From: CAVYGN01 sp963796325
GTDB lineage: Bacteria > Spirochaetota > Brevinematia > Brevinematales > JAOACQ01
DNA length: 64,000 nt
NCBI GenBank assembly: GCA_963796325.1
Contig: CAWCLF010000001.1
Coordinates: 1,674,001 to 1,738,000, forward strand
Direction of reading: 5' to 3'
The stretch's first letter is position 1; the number at the start of each line of letters is the position of its first letter. Positions 35,711-43,549 of the stretch are shown here, in pieces. The notes under the pieces were generated by a model that ran no database searches, was not told the origin of the DNA, and saw nothing but the letters and a program-made list of their open reading frames with translations. A program made the position numbers and the translations under genes.

Positions 35711-36260
35711 AATCGGAATCCTGTTCGAAAGCGATTACGACGAACCGGAAATATTCTATTACAAATACCGGTTTGCAGAAGAGGATCTGGATGTAAGGCT
35801 GCTCACCAGGCTCTGGGGAAATTCGTTTCTTACATTCAGGGGTCATGATAACCACATCCCTATGGAATGCCATGAAAGTTTCGAGTTTATATCGGATAGC
35901 GAACTCTCTACTTATACCGCTTTTATCGTGCCTGCCGGAATGGTTTCGGACCGGCTGCGCTATACCGAAGACATTAATAAACTGCCTCCTGCTTGCGTTT
36001 TTATGAAACGTATCTTTGCGGATAAAAGGATCCTTAAGGGAATTATCTGCCATGGAATGTGGCTGCTCAGCCCGGTGCCGGAACTGATCAGGGGAAGAAA
36101 CGCGGTAGTTCATAATAATCTCCTGGGAGACCTGAAAAATATGGGCGGCATCTACGTAAACGAAGACGTCGTCGTCGACGGCGATCTTGTGACCGGGCGC
36201 ACGGGAGGCCACTGCCATTTGTTTGCCAGAACGATAATAAATATATTGAAGAAAGAATGA
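35694..36260 (+). CDS. DJ-1/PfpI superfamily protein, copy 3 (short form)
   Basis: A 188-residue protein of the shorter PfpI/YhbO size. KIGILFESDYDEPEIFYY opens it, TAFIVPAG forms the central strand, and IICHGMWLL is the nucleophile elbow with the Cys-His pair typical of PfpI peptidase/deglycase relatives. The glutamate near EPE may correspond to the conserved acid beside the cysteine. AAAGGAGG precedes the ATG inside the 3' end of the toroid-ankyrin gene (17-base overlap), so the two are translationally linked. Confidence 0.85.
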   Translation: MKKGDKIGILFESDYDEPEIFYYKYRFAEEDLDVRLLTRLWGNSFLTFRGHDNHIPMECHESFEFISDSELSTYTAFIVPAGMVSDRLRYTEDINKLPPACVFMKRIFADKRILKGIICHGMWLLSPVPELIRGRNAVVHNNLLGDLKNMGGIYVNEDVVVDGDLVTGRTGGHCHLFARTIINILKKE

Positions 36261-36280
36261 CGGAACTGGAGGGAACAATT

Positions 36281-38122
36281 ATGTTAAAAGGCTTTGAATT
36301 TTCCGATACAATCGCCGGCTATGTCAAGGAATTCGACAGGGCGGAAAACATTTTGAAAATCGAAACATCCGACGGACGGATATTTCCTGTAATCCTAGGT
36401 ACAAACCTGTCGGGGCGGATACTACGGAATCTCGACGAACCTTACAGGGACTGTACTTCACAGATTCCGGATATGCTCTTACCCGGTCAGATGGTATTCG
36501 TATACGGGATTTATTACCCTAAAAAGGACGAATATTTCTTCGAAGCCAAGATGATCGATTTCCCGGGAGTAAAACCGGACAGGTACAGATTTGAAGAACC
36601 CGACTGGTGGATAAAACAGGTGGACAGCATCTGTGAATTTTATCTCAGGGCCCAGTTCGGCAGGGAAAAAATAATAGACTACAGGAATTACTGCACACTT
36701 ATCGATATTACCGGAGAAAGGAAGGGCCACTTCGAAGGGAACTTCCGGCAGGAAACGGACACTATTTCGCGCCTTATTTACGGTTTTTCAACGGCTTTCC
36801 TGCTGACTGGAAAGGACATTTTTCTTGACGCCGCGGAGGCGGGGACTCAGTACCTGCGGGATCATATGAGGTTTTACGATGTCGACGAGAACATAGTCTA
36901 CTGGTACCATGGGATAAAGGTCAACGGACCAAGAGAAGATAAGATCTTTGCTTCCGAGTTCGGAGACGATTATGACGCTATACCGGCATATGAACAGATT
37001 TATGCGCTTGCAGGGCCTACCCAGTGTTTCCGGATCAACGGCGATCCGAAGATCATCAAAGACATAAATATGACGATAGATCTGTTCGACAGGTTTTTCC
37101 TCGACCGGGAGAAAGGGGGATATTTCTCGCATCTTGATCCGGTCACTCTCAATCCGCGCAGCGAAAGCCTCGGGCGTAATAAGGGCCGGAAAAACTGGAA
37201 TTCCGTCGGCGACCATGCACCGGCTTACCTGATAAACCTGTGCCTGGCAACCGGGGAAAAAAGATATCTTGATTTTCTGAAATACACCGCGGACTGCATC
37301 GCCGATCATTTCCCGGATTATGGGGAAAGCCCTTTTGTCCAGGAGAAGTTCTTCGAAGACTGGACTAAGGACCAGAAATGGGGATGGCAGCAAAACCAGG
37401 CTGTCGTAGGTCATAACCTGAAAATAGCCTGGAACCTGATGAGGATAAATAATATACTGCCTGAAAAACGTTATGTGGAACTAGCCGAAAAAATTGCAAT
37501 GATAATACCTAAAGCCGGCATGGACATTCAGAGATTCGGATGGTACGACGTCGTTGAAAGGATCATGCGGGAAGGCGAGGAAATGCACAGGTTTGCCTGG
37601 CATGACAGGAAAGCCTGGTGGCAGCAGGAACAGGGGATCCTCGCCTACCAGATACTTTACGGCGTTTTAAAAAATACCGAATACCTTAAGTACAGCCGCG
37701 AAGGGACATCTTTTTACAATACGTTCTTTCTGGACCATGATGACGGCGCCGTTTATTTCAATGTTCTGAATAACGGAATTCCTTACCTCCTGGGAAACGA
37801 ACGTCTCAAAGGAAGCCATTCGATGAGCGGCTATCATTCGACGGAACTGTGCTACCTCGCACAGGTTTATACCAACCTTCTGAGTACCGGACAACCCCTG
37901 ACCCTATATTTCAAACCCCATCTGGACGGGTTCCATGACGGAATACTCCGGGTTCAGCCGGATTATCTGCCGTCAGGAAGCGTCAGGATAAGCGAGGTAA
38001 CGGTGGATAGCCAGCCCTGGAACAAGTTCGATGCCGGAGCTTTGACAGTGGAGCTTCCTAACCTCACGCACAGGCCTAAGATCAAAGTCACCTTGCAGCC
38101 GGTACCGATGGAGGGAAAATAA
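36281..38122 (+). CDS. N-acylglucosamine 2-epimerase-like (AGE family) enzyme with N-terminal extension
   Basis: Residues about 115-540 look like an (alpha/alpha)6 barrel of the AGE/cellobiose-epimerase family, with GHNLKIAWNL, WWQQEQGILAY and SGYHSTELCYLAQVY carrying the family's conserved His, Trp and Glu residues. The total of 613 residues exceeds the usual 400: about 110 extra residues at the N-terminus (beta-rich, TSDGRIFPVILGTN) and a small beta domain at the end. The true reaction may be sugar epimerisation or a related glycosidase chemistry. ATG 36281 is chosen for its GGAGGG; ATG 36257 overlapping the previous stop is the alternative. glgX follows directly. Confidence 0.65.
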   Translation: MLKGFEFSDTIAGYVKEFDRAENILKIETSDGRIFPVILGTNLSGRILRNLDEPYRDCTSQIPDMLLPGQMVFVYGIYYPKKDEYFFEAKMIDFPGVKPDRYRFEEPDWWIKQVDSICEFYLRAQFGREKIIDYRNYCTLIDITGERKGHFEGNFRQETDTISRLIYGFSTAFLLTGKDIFLDAAEAGTQYLRDHMRFYDVDENIVYWYHGIKVNGPREDKIFASEFGDDYDAIPAYEQIYALAGPTQCFRINGDPKIIKDINMTIDLFDRFFLDREKGGYFSHLDPVTLNPRSESLGRNKGRKNWNSVGDHAPAYLINLCLATGEKRYLDFLKYTADCIADHFPDYGESPFVQEKFFEDWTKDQKWGWQQNQAVVGHNLKIAWNLMRINNILPEKRYVELAEKIAMIIPKAGMDIQRFGWYDVVERIMREGEEMHRFAWHDRKAWWQQEQGILAYQILYGVLKNTEYLKYSREGTSFYNTFFLDHDDGAVYFNVLNNGIPYLLGNERLKGSHSMSGYHSTELCYLAQVYTNLLSTGQPLTLYFKPHLDGFHDGILRVQPDYLPSGSVRISEVTVDSQPWNKFDAGALTVELPNLTHRPKIKVTLQPVPMEGK

Positions 38123-40240
38123 ATGATCCGTATCGATTCTCATCCAACGCATAGTTATGGAAATTTCAGCCTGCGGGTCGGAAAACCCCTCCCCTTCGGA
38201 GCAACGCTTGTCCCCGAGGGGGTTAATTTCTCGATATTTTCAAAGGAGGCGGTTTCCTGCGAACTCGTGCTTTTTCAAAAAGACAAGGATGAGCCCTATG
38301 CCGTTATCCCTTTTCCGGAGGAATACAGGATCGGCAATGTTTATACGATGATCGTTTTCGATCTCGACTTTGAGAATATAGATTACGCCTACCGATTCGA
38401 CGGGCCGTTCGATCCCCATGAAGGACATCGTTTTGACAGGAGCAAGTACCTGATGGATCCCTATGCGAGGCTGATAAGCGGAAGGGACGTTTGGGGCACC
38501 CCTCCGGATTGGAACAGGGCATATCAGCACCGCTCCCGGATATTCTTTGACGACTTCGACTGGGAAAACGACAAACCCCTTGAAATTCCGATGGAAGACC
38601 TGGTAATTTATGAAATGCATGTGCGGGGATTTACCGCGCATCCCTCCGGGAAGATGAAACATCCGGGAACGTTTTCGGCCTTGAGGGAAAAAATCCCCTA
38701 TCTGAAAGACCTTGGAATAAACTGTGTCGAACTGATGCCGATTCACGAATTCGACGAATTCGAGAACGCCCGAATATCGCCCGTAACCGGCAAGACTCTT
38801 TATAATTACTGGGGATACAGCAATGTGGGTTTTTTTGCGCCCAAAGCCGGTTATGCCGCTACAGGCAATTTCGGTATGCAGATCGATGAATTAAAGACGA
38901 TGATCCGCGAACTCCATAAAAATAATATTGAGATCATTCTCGATGTGGTTTTTAATCACACCGCCGAAGGGAACGAGAAAGGCCCTTATATATCGTACAG
39001 GGGGATCGACAATAAGACATATTATATCCTGACTCCGGACGGATGGTATTACAATTTCAGCGGATGCGGCAATACCCTCAACTGCAATAATCCCATAGTC
39101 CGGTCGATGATAATCGATTGTCTGCGCTTCTGGGCATCGGAATATCATATCGACGGGTTCCGGTTCGATCTGGCTTCTATCCTGGGGCGGGACCAGAACG
39201 GCGCTCCGATGGCAAATCCGCCCTTAATTGAAAGCCTTGCATTCGACCCGATCTTAGGAAAGTGTAAACTCATCGCGGAAGCCTGGGACCCGGGCGGACT
39301 ATACCAGGTGGGGTCTTTCCCGTCATGGGGCAGGTGGGCGGAATGGAACGGGCGGTACCGGGACGATATAAGGAAGTTCATTTCCGGCCAGTCCGGTACT
39401 GCGGGGGCAATGGCGCAGCGGATTCAGGGCTCTCCGGATATGTATGCCCGGCAGTATAGGGGCACGAACGCTTCCATTAATTTTATCACCTGCCATGACG
39501 GTTTTACCCTGATGGATCTTGTTTCATATAACGGGAAGCATAACGAAGCGAATGGGGAAAATAATAATGACGGATCCAACGATAATTACAGCTGGAACTG
39601 CGGATGGGAAGGCCCTTCCGCCGATCCCGGGATAAATTACCTGAGGATAAAGCAGATTAAAAATGCGGTATCCCTGTTAATGGTCAGCCAGGGTGTCCCT
39701 ATGATCCTTTTCGGGGATGAAATAGGACGCACACAGGGAGGCAACAACAACTGCTACTGCCAGGACAACGAACTTTCATGGTTTGACTGGTCGCTCTCGG
39801 ATAAATTCAGCGAATTAAGAACGTTTTTTAAAAGGATGATAGCATTCCGCCATGTGCACCCGGCGCTTCGGAATAGCAGCCATTTCAAAAACACCGATTA
39901 TATGGGAAGCGGATACCCTGATATTTCCTGGCATGGGCAGAAGGCATGGCATGCCGATTTCGGTCCGGAGAGCAGGACTCTGGCATTTATGCTTTGCGGT
40001 AAGCATGCAAAACAGGGCAAAAGCCATGATAACGACATATATGTAGCTATGAATATGCATTGGGAAATGCATGGTTTTGAACTGCCCGGTCTGCCTCATG
40101 GAAGAGAATGGTACATTTTTGTAAACACCGACGTTCTCCCGCCTTTCGACATATGCGATCCGGGACAAGAGATAAAACTCGATAACCAGCATGAAATCCT
40201 GGCTGGAGCCAGGTCGGTAATAATATTGATCAGTAAATAG
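38123..40240 (+). CDS. glgX: Glycogen debranching enzyme, GH13 GlgX/isoamylase type
   Basis: Hydrolyses alpha-1,6 branch points of glycogen or limit dextrin. The 705 residues carry an N-terminal CBM48-like domain and a GH13 barrel with DVVFNHTAEG (region I), GFRFDLAS with the nucleophile aspartate (II), IAEAWDPGG with the acid/base glutamate (III) and FITCHDG (IV). GNENNDG-like and GDEIGRTQGGNNNCYCQD stretches are typical of GlgX. The start follows the upstream stop without a gap. Other glycogen genes (glgP, glgB, glgA) are absent from the window. Confidence 0.93.
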   Translation: MIRIDSHPTHSYGNFSLRVGKPLPFGATLVPEGVNFSIFSKEAVSCELVLFQKDKDEPYAVIPFPEEYRIGNVYTMIVFDLDFENIDYAYRFDGPFDPHEGHRFDRSKYLMDPYARLISGRDVWGTPPDWNRAYQHRSRIFFDDFDWENDKPLEIPMEDLVIYEMHVRGFTAHPSGKMKHPGTFSALREKIPYLKDLGINCVELMPIHEFDEFENARISPVTGKTLYNYWGYSNVGFFAPKAGYAATGNFGMQIDELKTMIRELHKNNIEIILDVVFNHTAEGNEKGPYISYRGIDNKTYYILTPDGWYYNFSGCGNTLNCNNPIVRSMIIDCLRFWASEYHIDGFRFDLASILGRDQNGAPMANPPLIESLAFDPILGKCKLIAEAWDPGGLYQVGSFPSWGRWAEWNGRYRDDIRKFISGQSGTAGAMAQRIQGSPDMYARQYRGTNASINFITCHDGFTLMDLVSYNGKHNEANGENNNDGSNDNYSWNCGWEGPSADPGINYLRIKQIKNAVSLLMVSQGVPMILFGDEIGRTQGGNNNCYCQDNELSWFDWSLSDKFSELRTFFKRMIAFRHVHPALRNSSHFKNTDYMGSGYPDISWHGQKAWHADFGPESRTLAFMLCGKHAKQGKSHDNDIYVAMNMHWEMHGFELPGLPHGREWYIFVNTDVLPPFDICDPGQEIKLDNQHEILAGARSVIILISK

Positions 40241-40249
40241 GAGGAGCTT

Positions 40250-40564
40250 ATGGAATCGAAGTTCAAAACGGATTATGACGGCAAGGTATTAAAAATCACA
40301 TTGTCGGGAAAACTGGATGCGAACAACTCGCCTGCTTTATCCGATGAATTGATCGGTTACAAAGGCAAGGAAATTTCCGATATCGTTTTCCTGGCAAAGG
40401 ATCTCGAATACATTTCCAGCGCAGGAATTCGTGTAATAGTATTTGCGAAGCAGAAAATCGGAGAAAACAGCAAGCTCTACCTGATAGGGGCATCGGAAAC
40501 CGTCATGGATGTCATCAACATGACAGGGCTTGCTAATTTTATTATTACCCAGGATAACTATTGA
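40250..40564 (+). CDS. STAS-domain anti-sigma factor antagonist
   Basis: A 104-residue RsbV/SpoIIAA-like protein. LKITLSGKLDANNSPAL opens the domain, and LEYISSAGIRVIV holds the serine that the partner kinase phosphorylates. In the unphosphorylated form such proteins bind the anti-sigma kinase and free its target. GGAGGAG precedes the start. Kinase and phosphatase genes follow immediately. Confidence 0.93.
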   Translation: MESKFKTDYDGKVLKITLSGKLDANNSPALSDELIGYKGKEISDIVFLAKDLEYISSAGIRVIVFAKQKIGENSKLYLIGASETVMDVINMTGLANFIITQDNY

Positions 40565-40983
40565 TCTATTTTATGAGTAAAATTATAGCACCGGCCGTCA
40601 TGTCTAATTTAGACGGATGCATTGATTTTATTTTAGCGGAGGCAAAGAGCCTGGGCTTCGAAGAACCGGTACTTGACAAGATCAGGCTTGCATGCGAAGA
40701 AATACTTGTTAACATTATTCATTATGCATATCCGGGGGATAACGGCGAGGTTGAAATCAACTGCGCTGAAAGCGCTGGGAAAAAAGGGCTCCGTATCGAA
40801 TTTACCGACAGCGGAATCCCGTTCGATCCGCTTTCTTACGTTTCTGCCGATACGACGGGGATGCCTATAGAAAACAGAACGATCGGCGGGCTGGGGATAC
40901 ATTTTGTAAAGACCATTATGAGCGAGTTTTTTTACAGCTATGAGGATGGGAAAAATATCCTGACCCTGGTAAAATATTTGTAA
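40561..40983 (+). CDS. Anti-sigma-type serine kinase (RsbW-like ATPase)
   Basis: A 140-residue single GHKL domain with N-box CEEILVNIIHYAYP, G1 IEFTDSGIPFDP and G2 GGLGIHFVKTIM. It would phosphorylate the adjacent STAS protein and hold a sigma factor or other partner. TTG 40561, six bases after AGGA, overlaps the STAS stop (TTGA); ATG 40573 is possible but lacks a ribosome site. No sigma factor gene is adjacent, so the final target lies elsewhere. Confidence 0.87.
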   Translation: MIYFMSKIIAPAVMSNLDGCIDFILAEAKSLGFEEPVLDKIRLACEEILVNIIHYAYPGDNGEVEINCAESAGKKGLRIEFTDSGIPFDPLSYVSADTTGMPIENRTIGGLGIHFVKTIMSEFFYSYEDGKNILTLVKYL

Positions 40984-40993
40984 CGGGGATAAT

Positions 40994-42466
40994 ATGTTAG
41001 AAAATATTTTTAGTTTTATCGAAAGTCCGGGACTGATTGCAGGAATAAATAATATAATTTCTGTTGTTACGAATCAGTTCTATATTTTTATCAATCTCAT
41101 GCAATTCGTCTGCGTTCTGCTAATTATGTTTTACATACTCTTCCAGACGGGTTTCCTGAAAAAGATCGAAAAGAACGACTCGTTCCGGGTAGCTATCAAA
41201 GAAGAGATCATTCTGATCGTTCTTTTCGGAATCCTCGGCATTGCAGCTACTTACCTGGGTGTACCTACAGTCCCTGGCAGCATGTCAAGCCCGCTTGCCA
41301 ATGTCAGGAACCTTGCCCCGATGATTGCAGGGATGCTCGGAGGGCTATGGGCCGGAATAGGCGCTGGTTTAATCGGGGGGGTTTACTGTTACAGCCAGTT
41401 AACTGGAATCGAGTCAAGTACCGCATTACCCTATATGATCGATACGATTTTAGCCGGACTTATAGGCGGTTTAATTTTCATATTTATCAAAAAAAAATTC
41501 CCCAAGCCAATTTTTGCGGCGCTGATAATCGTTATTTTTGAAGTTATCGATATGGTTATTATCTATTATCTCGGGAGATATACAAGCCCTGCGGAGGCAT
41601 GGTCAACCGTGAGCGCCCTCTTCATACCCGTAGGAGTTGCCGATACGTTCGGCATGTTCATATTCAGCTTTATGGTCAACAGGGCCCTGAACTACCAGAA
41701 TATAAAGGCCGCAAAGGACATGATCGAGGGCGAGATGCAGGCCGCAAGCAGGATACAGACCAGCATGCTGCCGCGGATATTTCCGCCTTTCCCCGATCGG
41801 AACGAGATCGATATTTTCGCGGTAATGAATCCGGCAAAGAACGTAGGGGGGGATTTCTACGATTTTTTCTTTATAGATAATAACCGGTTATGGTTCATAA
41901 TAGGCGATGTTTCAGACAAGGGAGTCCCTGCCGCACTCTTTATGACCATCATAAAAACCCTTTTGAAGACAGAGGCCCTCAGGGGCGAAGAGCCGGCTAC
42001 CGTGCTCAAAAGGGTGAACGATATACTTTATCCCGATAACGAGTCCTGCTCTTTTGCTACGGTTTTTTGCGGGATACTCGACGTTACCAGCGGCGAAGTC
42101 GAATATTCCAACGGCGGCCACTTGCCGCCGATAATCGTATCGGATTTCAAAGAAATAAAAACCGTAAAGATCGACACGAATTTTATGGTCGGAAATATAA
42201 AGGAAGCCACTTTTACAACGCAGAAGCTCAAGCTCTTCAAAAATGACATGATTTTCCTTTATACCGACGGAGTAACGGAAACTGAAACTGAAAACGGAAA
42301 GATGTTCACTGGAAAAGGCCTCAGGTCTTCCCTCACCCGTTGCTGTACGATCGATATACCGACATCGGATATCGTCAAACTCATTCTAGCCGATTTGAAA
42401 GAATTCAGGGGAACGGCCCCACAGTATGACGATACGACGATCATGTCGATAAAACTGCTTAGTTAA
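40994..42466 (+). CDS. RsbU/SpoIIE-type PP2C phosphatase with 5TM sensor
   Basis: Dephosphorylates the STAS antagonist to switch the module on. The 490 residues start with about six membrane helices; the VRNLAPMIAGMLGGLWAGIGAGLIGG stretch is characteristic of the 5TM-LYT-like receptor domain (seen split between loop and helix). A helical linker (about 235-265) leads to a SpoIIE PP2C domain with metal-binding NVGGDFYDFF, IGDVSDKGVPAALFM, YTDGVTE and the final DDTT. The membrane part probably senses an extracellular or membrane signal. Its end overlaps the convergent DUF1801 gene by 8 bases. Confidence 0.92.
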   Translation: MLENIFSFIESPGLIAGINNIISVVTNQFYIFINLMQFVCVLLIMFYILFQTGFLKKIEKNDSFRVAIKEEIILIVLFGILGIAATYLGVPTVPGSMSSPLANVRNLAPMIAGMLGGLWAGIGAGLIGGVYCYSQLTGIESSTALPYMIDTILAGLIGGLIFIFIKKKFPKPIFAALIIVIFEVIDMVIIYYLGRYTSPAEAWSTVSALFIPVGVADTFGMFIFSFMVNRALNYQNIKAAKDMIEGEMQAASRIQTSMLPRIFPPFPDRNEIDIFAVMNPAKNVGGDFYDFFFIDNNRLWFIIGDVSDKGVPAALFMTIIKTLLKTEALRGEEPATVLKRVNDILYPDNESCSFATVFCGILDVTSGEVEYSNGGHLPPIIVSDFKEIKTVKIDTNFMVGNIKEATFTTQKLKLFKNDMIFLYTDGVTETETENGKMFTGKGLRSSLTRCCTIDIPTSDIVKLILADLKEFRGTAPQYDDTTIMSIKLLS

Positions 42467-42824
42467 TGCCTTTCCCGCCGTTTTCCTTTTCCTTGAACTT
42501 TATTATTTTTTTTATCAAATCCATCGGAAGCTTTTCTTCGTACGGGAATTTAACCGTTTCTTTCGAATATTCATATCCCGACAGTTCTTTTTTAAATCTG
42601 GCGATTCCGCTGGCAGTAGGGTAAAAGCCTATGTAGTTCGAATGGGCGGCAAAATATACGATATCTTCGTCCAAATAAAAGCATGGAATCCTGTACCTGA
42701 TTCTTTCATGCACCCCCGGGATCAGTTCTTTTATTACTTCTCTAAGCAGGGTCAATTTTTTTTGGATATTTTCAGGGAATGAGCCGATATACTCGTCAAC
42801 CGATTTATATGTTTTTCTTTCCAT
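42459..42824 (-). CDS. DUF1801 / YdhG-like protein
   Basis: A 121-residue protein of the YdhG/YoaF-like DUF1801 fold. DEYIGSFPENIQKKLTLLREVIKELIPGVHERIRYRIPCF and AAHSNYIGFYP are the usual landmarks (quoted in parts), and the C-terminus is lysine-rich. Function is unknown for the family. The start at 42824 follows GGGAG; a longer frame to 42854 has none. Confidence 0.85.
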   Translation of the reverse strand: MERKTYKSVDEYIGSFPENIQKKLTLLREVIKELIPGVHERIRYRIPCFYLDEDIVYFAAHSNYIGFYPTASGIARFKKELSGYEYSKETVKFPYEEKLPMDLIKKIIKFKEKENGGKGIN

Positions 42825-43008
42825 TATGGTCTCCCGGCGGAATTCCGCCGTCATTATCCGATTTTATTAAAATCTCAAACAAATAATAGAAATATACAAT
42901 TACAACGTCAAGGGAATTATCGGATATCGGATGATTCGGCGAGAAATCGGGTAGTTTCAAGCGGGAGAATTTTCAGGGCGATTTGAAGATGTGTAATTTC
43001 ATAATTTC

Positions 43009-43146
43009 ATTTGTCCCTTCACTGCGTTCGTGGACAAATTCGGCCATATGTTTTGCTGCGAGCCTTCGGCAAAATAAAATCATTGCCTCATTGCCCCCTC
43101 TCTTCGATCGGGGACAATTCGATCTGTTATTTGCAAAGCAAATAAC
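43009..43146. repeat. Diverged tandem pair of two-hairpin units beside the tRNA genes
   Basis: Four hairpins in a row: ATTTGTCC/GGACAAAT (43009-43039), TTTTGC/GCAAAA (43051-43074), a CCCC/GGGG stem flanked by TTG and CAA (about 43091-43117), and GTTATTTGC/GCAAATAAC with an AAA loop (43126-43146). Hairpins 1 and 3 share GGACAA-ATTCG on the right side, and 2 and 4 share TTTGC/GCAAA. So the block looks like one two-hairpin unit duplicated in tandem. The stretch 42825-43154 holds this block and no convincing gene. Confidence 0.6.
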
Positions 43147-43154
43147 GACCTCAT

Positions 43155-43229
43155 TGGGCGGTACTGGGATCGAACCAGTGACCCCCTGCGTGTCGAGCAG
43201 GTACTCTTAACCGACTGAGCTAACCGCCC
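43155..43229 (-). tRNA. tRNA-Val(GAC)
   Basis: Cloverleaf by eye: acceptor GGGCGGT/ACCGCCC, D-stem GCTC/GAGT, anticodon stem CCTGC/GCAGG with loop TCGACAC, T-stem ACTGG/CCAGT with TTCGATC, discriminator A, no encoded CCA. The anticodon at 43194-43192 is GAC (Val). Position 33 is C, whereas nearly all tRNAs have U there. Confidence 0.9.
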
Positions 43230-43239
43230 CTATATCTTG

Positions 43240-43313
43240 TGGTCGATGCCGGGCTCGAACCGGCGACCTCTTGCATGTGAGGCAAGCGCTCTAACCGACT
43301 GAGCTAATCGACC
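43240..43313 (-). tRNA. tRNA-Val(CAC)
   Basis: Acceptor GGTCGAT/ATCGACC, D-stem GCTC/GAGC, anticodon stem CTTGC/GCAAG with loop CTCACAT (U33 present), T-stem GCCGG/CCGGC with TTCGAGC, discriminator A, no encoded CCA. The anticodon at 43279-43277 is CAC (Val). It lies 10 bases upstream of the tRNA-Val(GAC) and shares its promoter. Confidence 0.93.
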
Positions 43314-43340
43314 GGTTTATCCGGATAACCGTGGAATTTA

Positions 43341-43369
43341 ATTATATAGCGAAGCTCTTTTTTTATCAA
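43341..43369 (-). promoter_or_regulatory. Near-consensus promoter for the valine tRNAs
   Basis: Minus strand: TTGATA (43369-43364), 17 bases, TATAAT (43346-43341). The first tRNA begins 28 bases downstream. Confidence 0.75.
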
Positions 43370-43385
43370 ATTAGGCGATGGTAAT

Positions 43386-43470
43386 CTATAGTCGGCAGTC
43401 TACAGTCTACAGTCGACAGTTAATAGTATACTCAACCCTGTTAACTGTAGACTGCCGACTGTTAACTATC
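43386..43470. repeat. Dispersed palindrome, copy C (best preserved)
   Basis: AGTCGGCAGTCTACAGT (43390-43406) and its perfect inverted copy (43444-43460) enclose a 37-base centre with more CAGTC units and GTATACTCAAC, which matches the centre of copy A at one mismatch. The 236-base stretch between the tRNAs and the next gene holds the tRNA promoter, this element and a possible forward promoter. Confidence 0.7.
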
Positions 43471-43479
43471 GTAAATTAT

Positions 43480-43508
43480 TTGAGTAAATATCCTGCAGTT
43501 GTTAAACT
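43480..43508 (+). promoter_or_regulatory. Possible promoter for the chemotaxis gene run
   Basis: TTGAGT (43480-43485), 17 bases, TAAACT (43503-43508), 41 bases before the start of the gene at 43550. Matches are moderate. Confidence 0.4.
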
Positions 43509-43549
43509 GTATATGAAACCGGACGGGTCTCTGGAACCGGAGGGTAAAG

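Noticed and set aside
30632..42466. Polyketide or secondary-metabolite cluster suggested by the SnoaL-like protein
   Set aside because: There is no ketosynthase, acyl carrier protein, peptide synthetase or terpene synthase nearby; SnoaL-like folds are widespread outside such clusters.
42983..43210. 75-codon open frame on the plus strand
   Set aside because: It runs through the hairpin block and into the tRNA-Val(GAC) gene, with no ribosome site; it is a by-product of structured RNA sequence.
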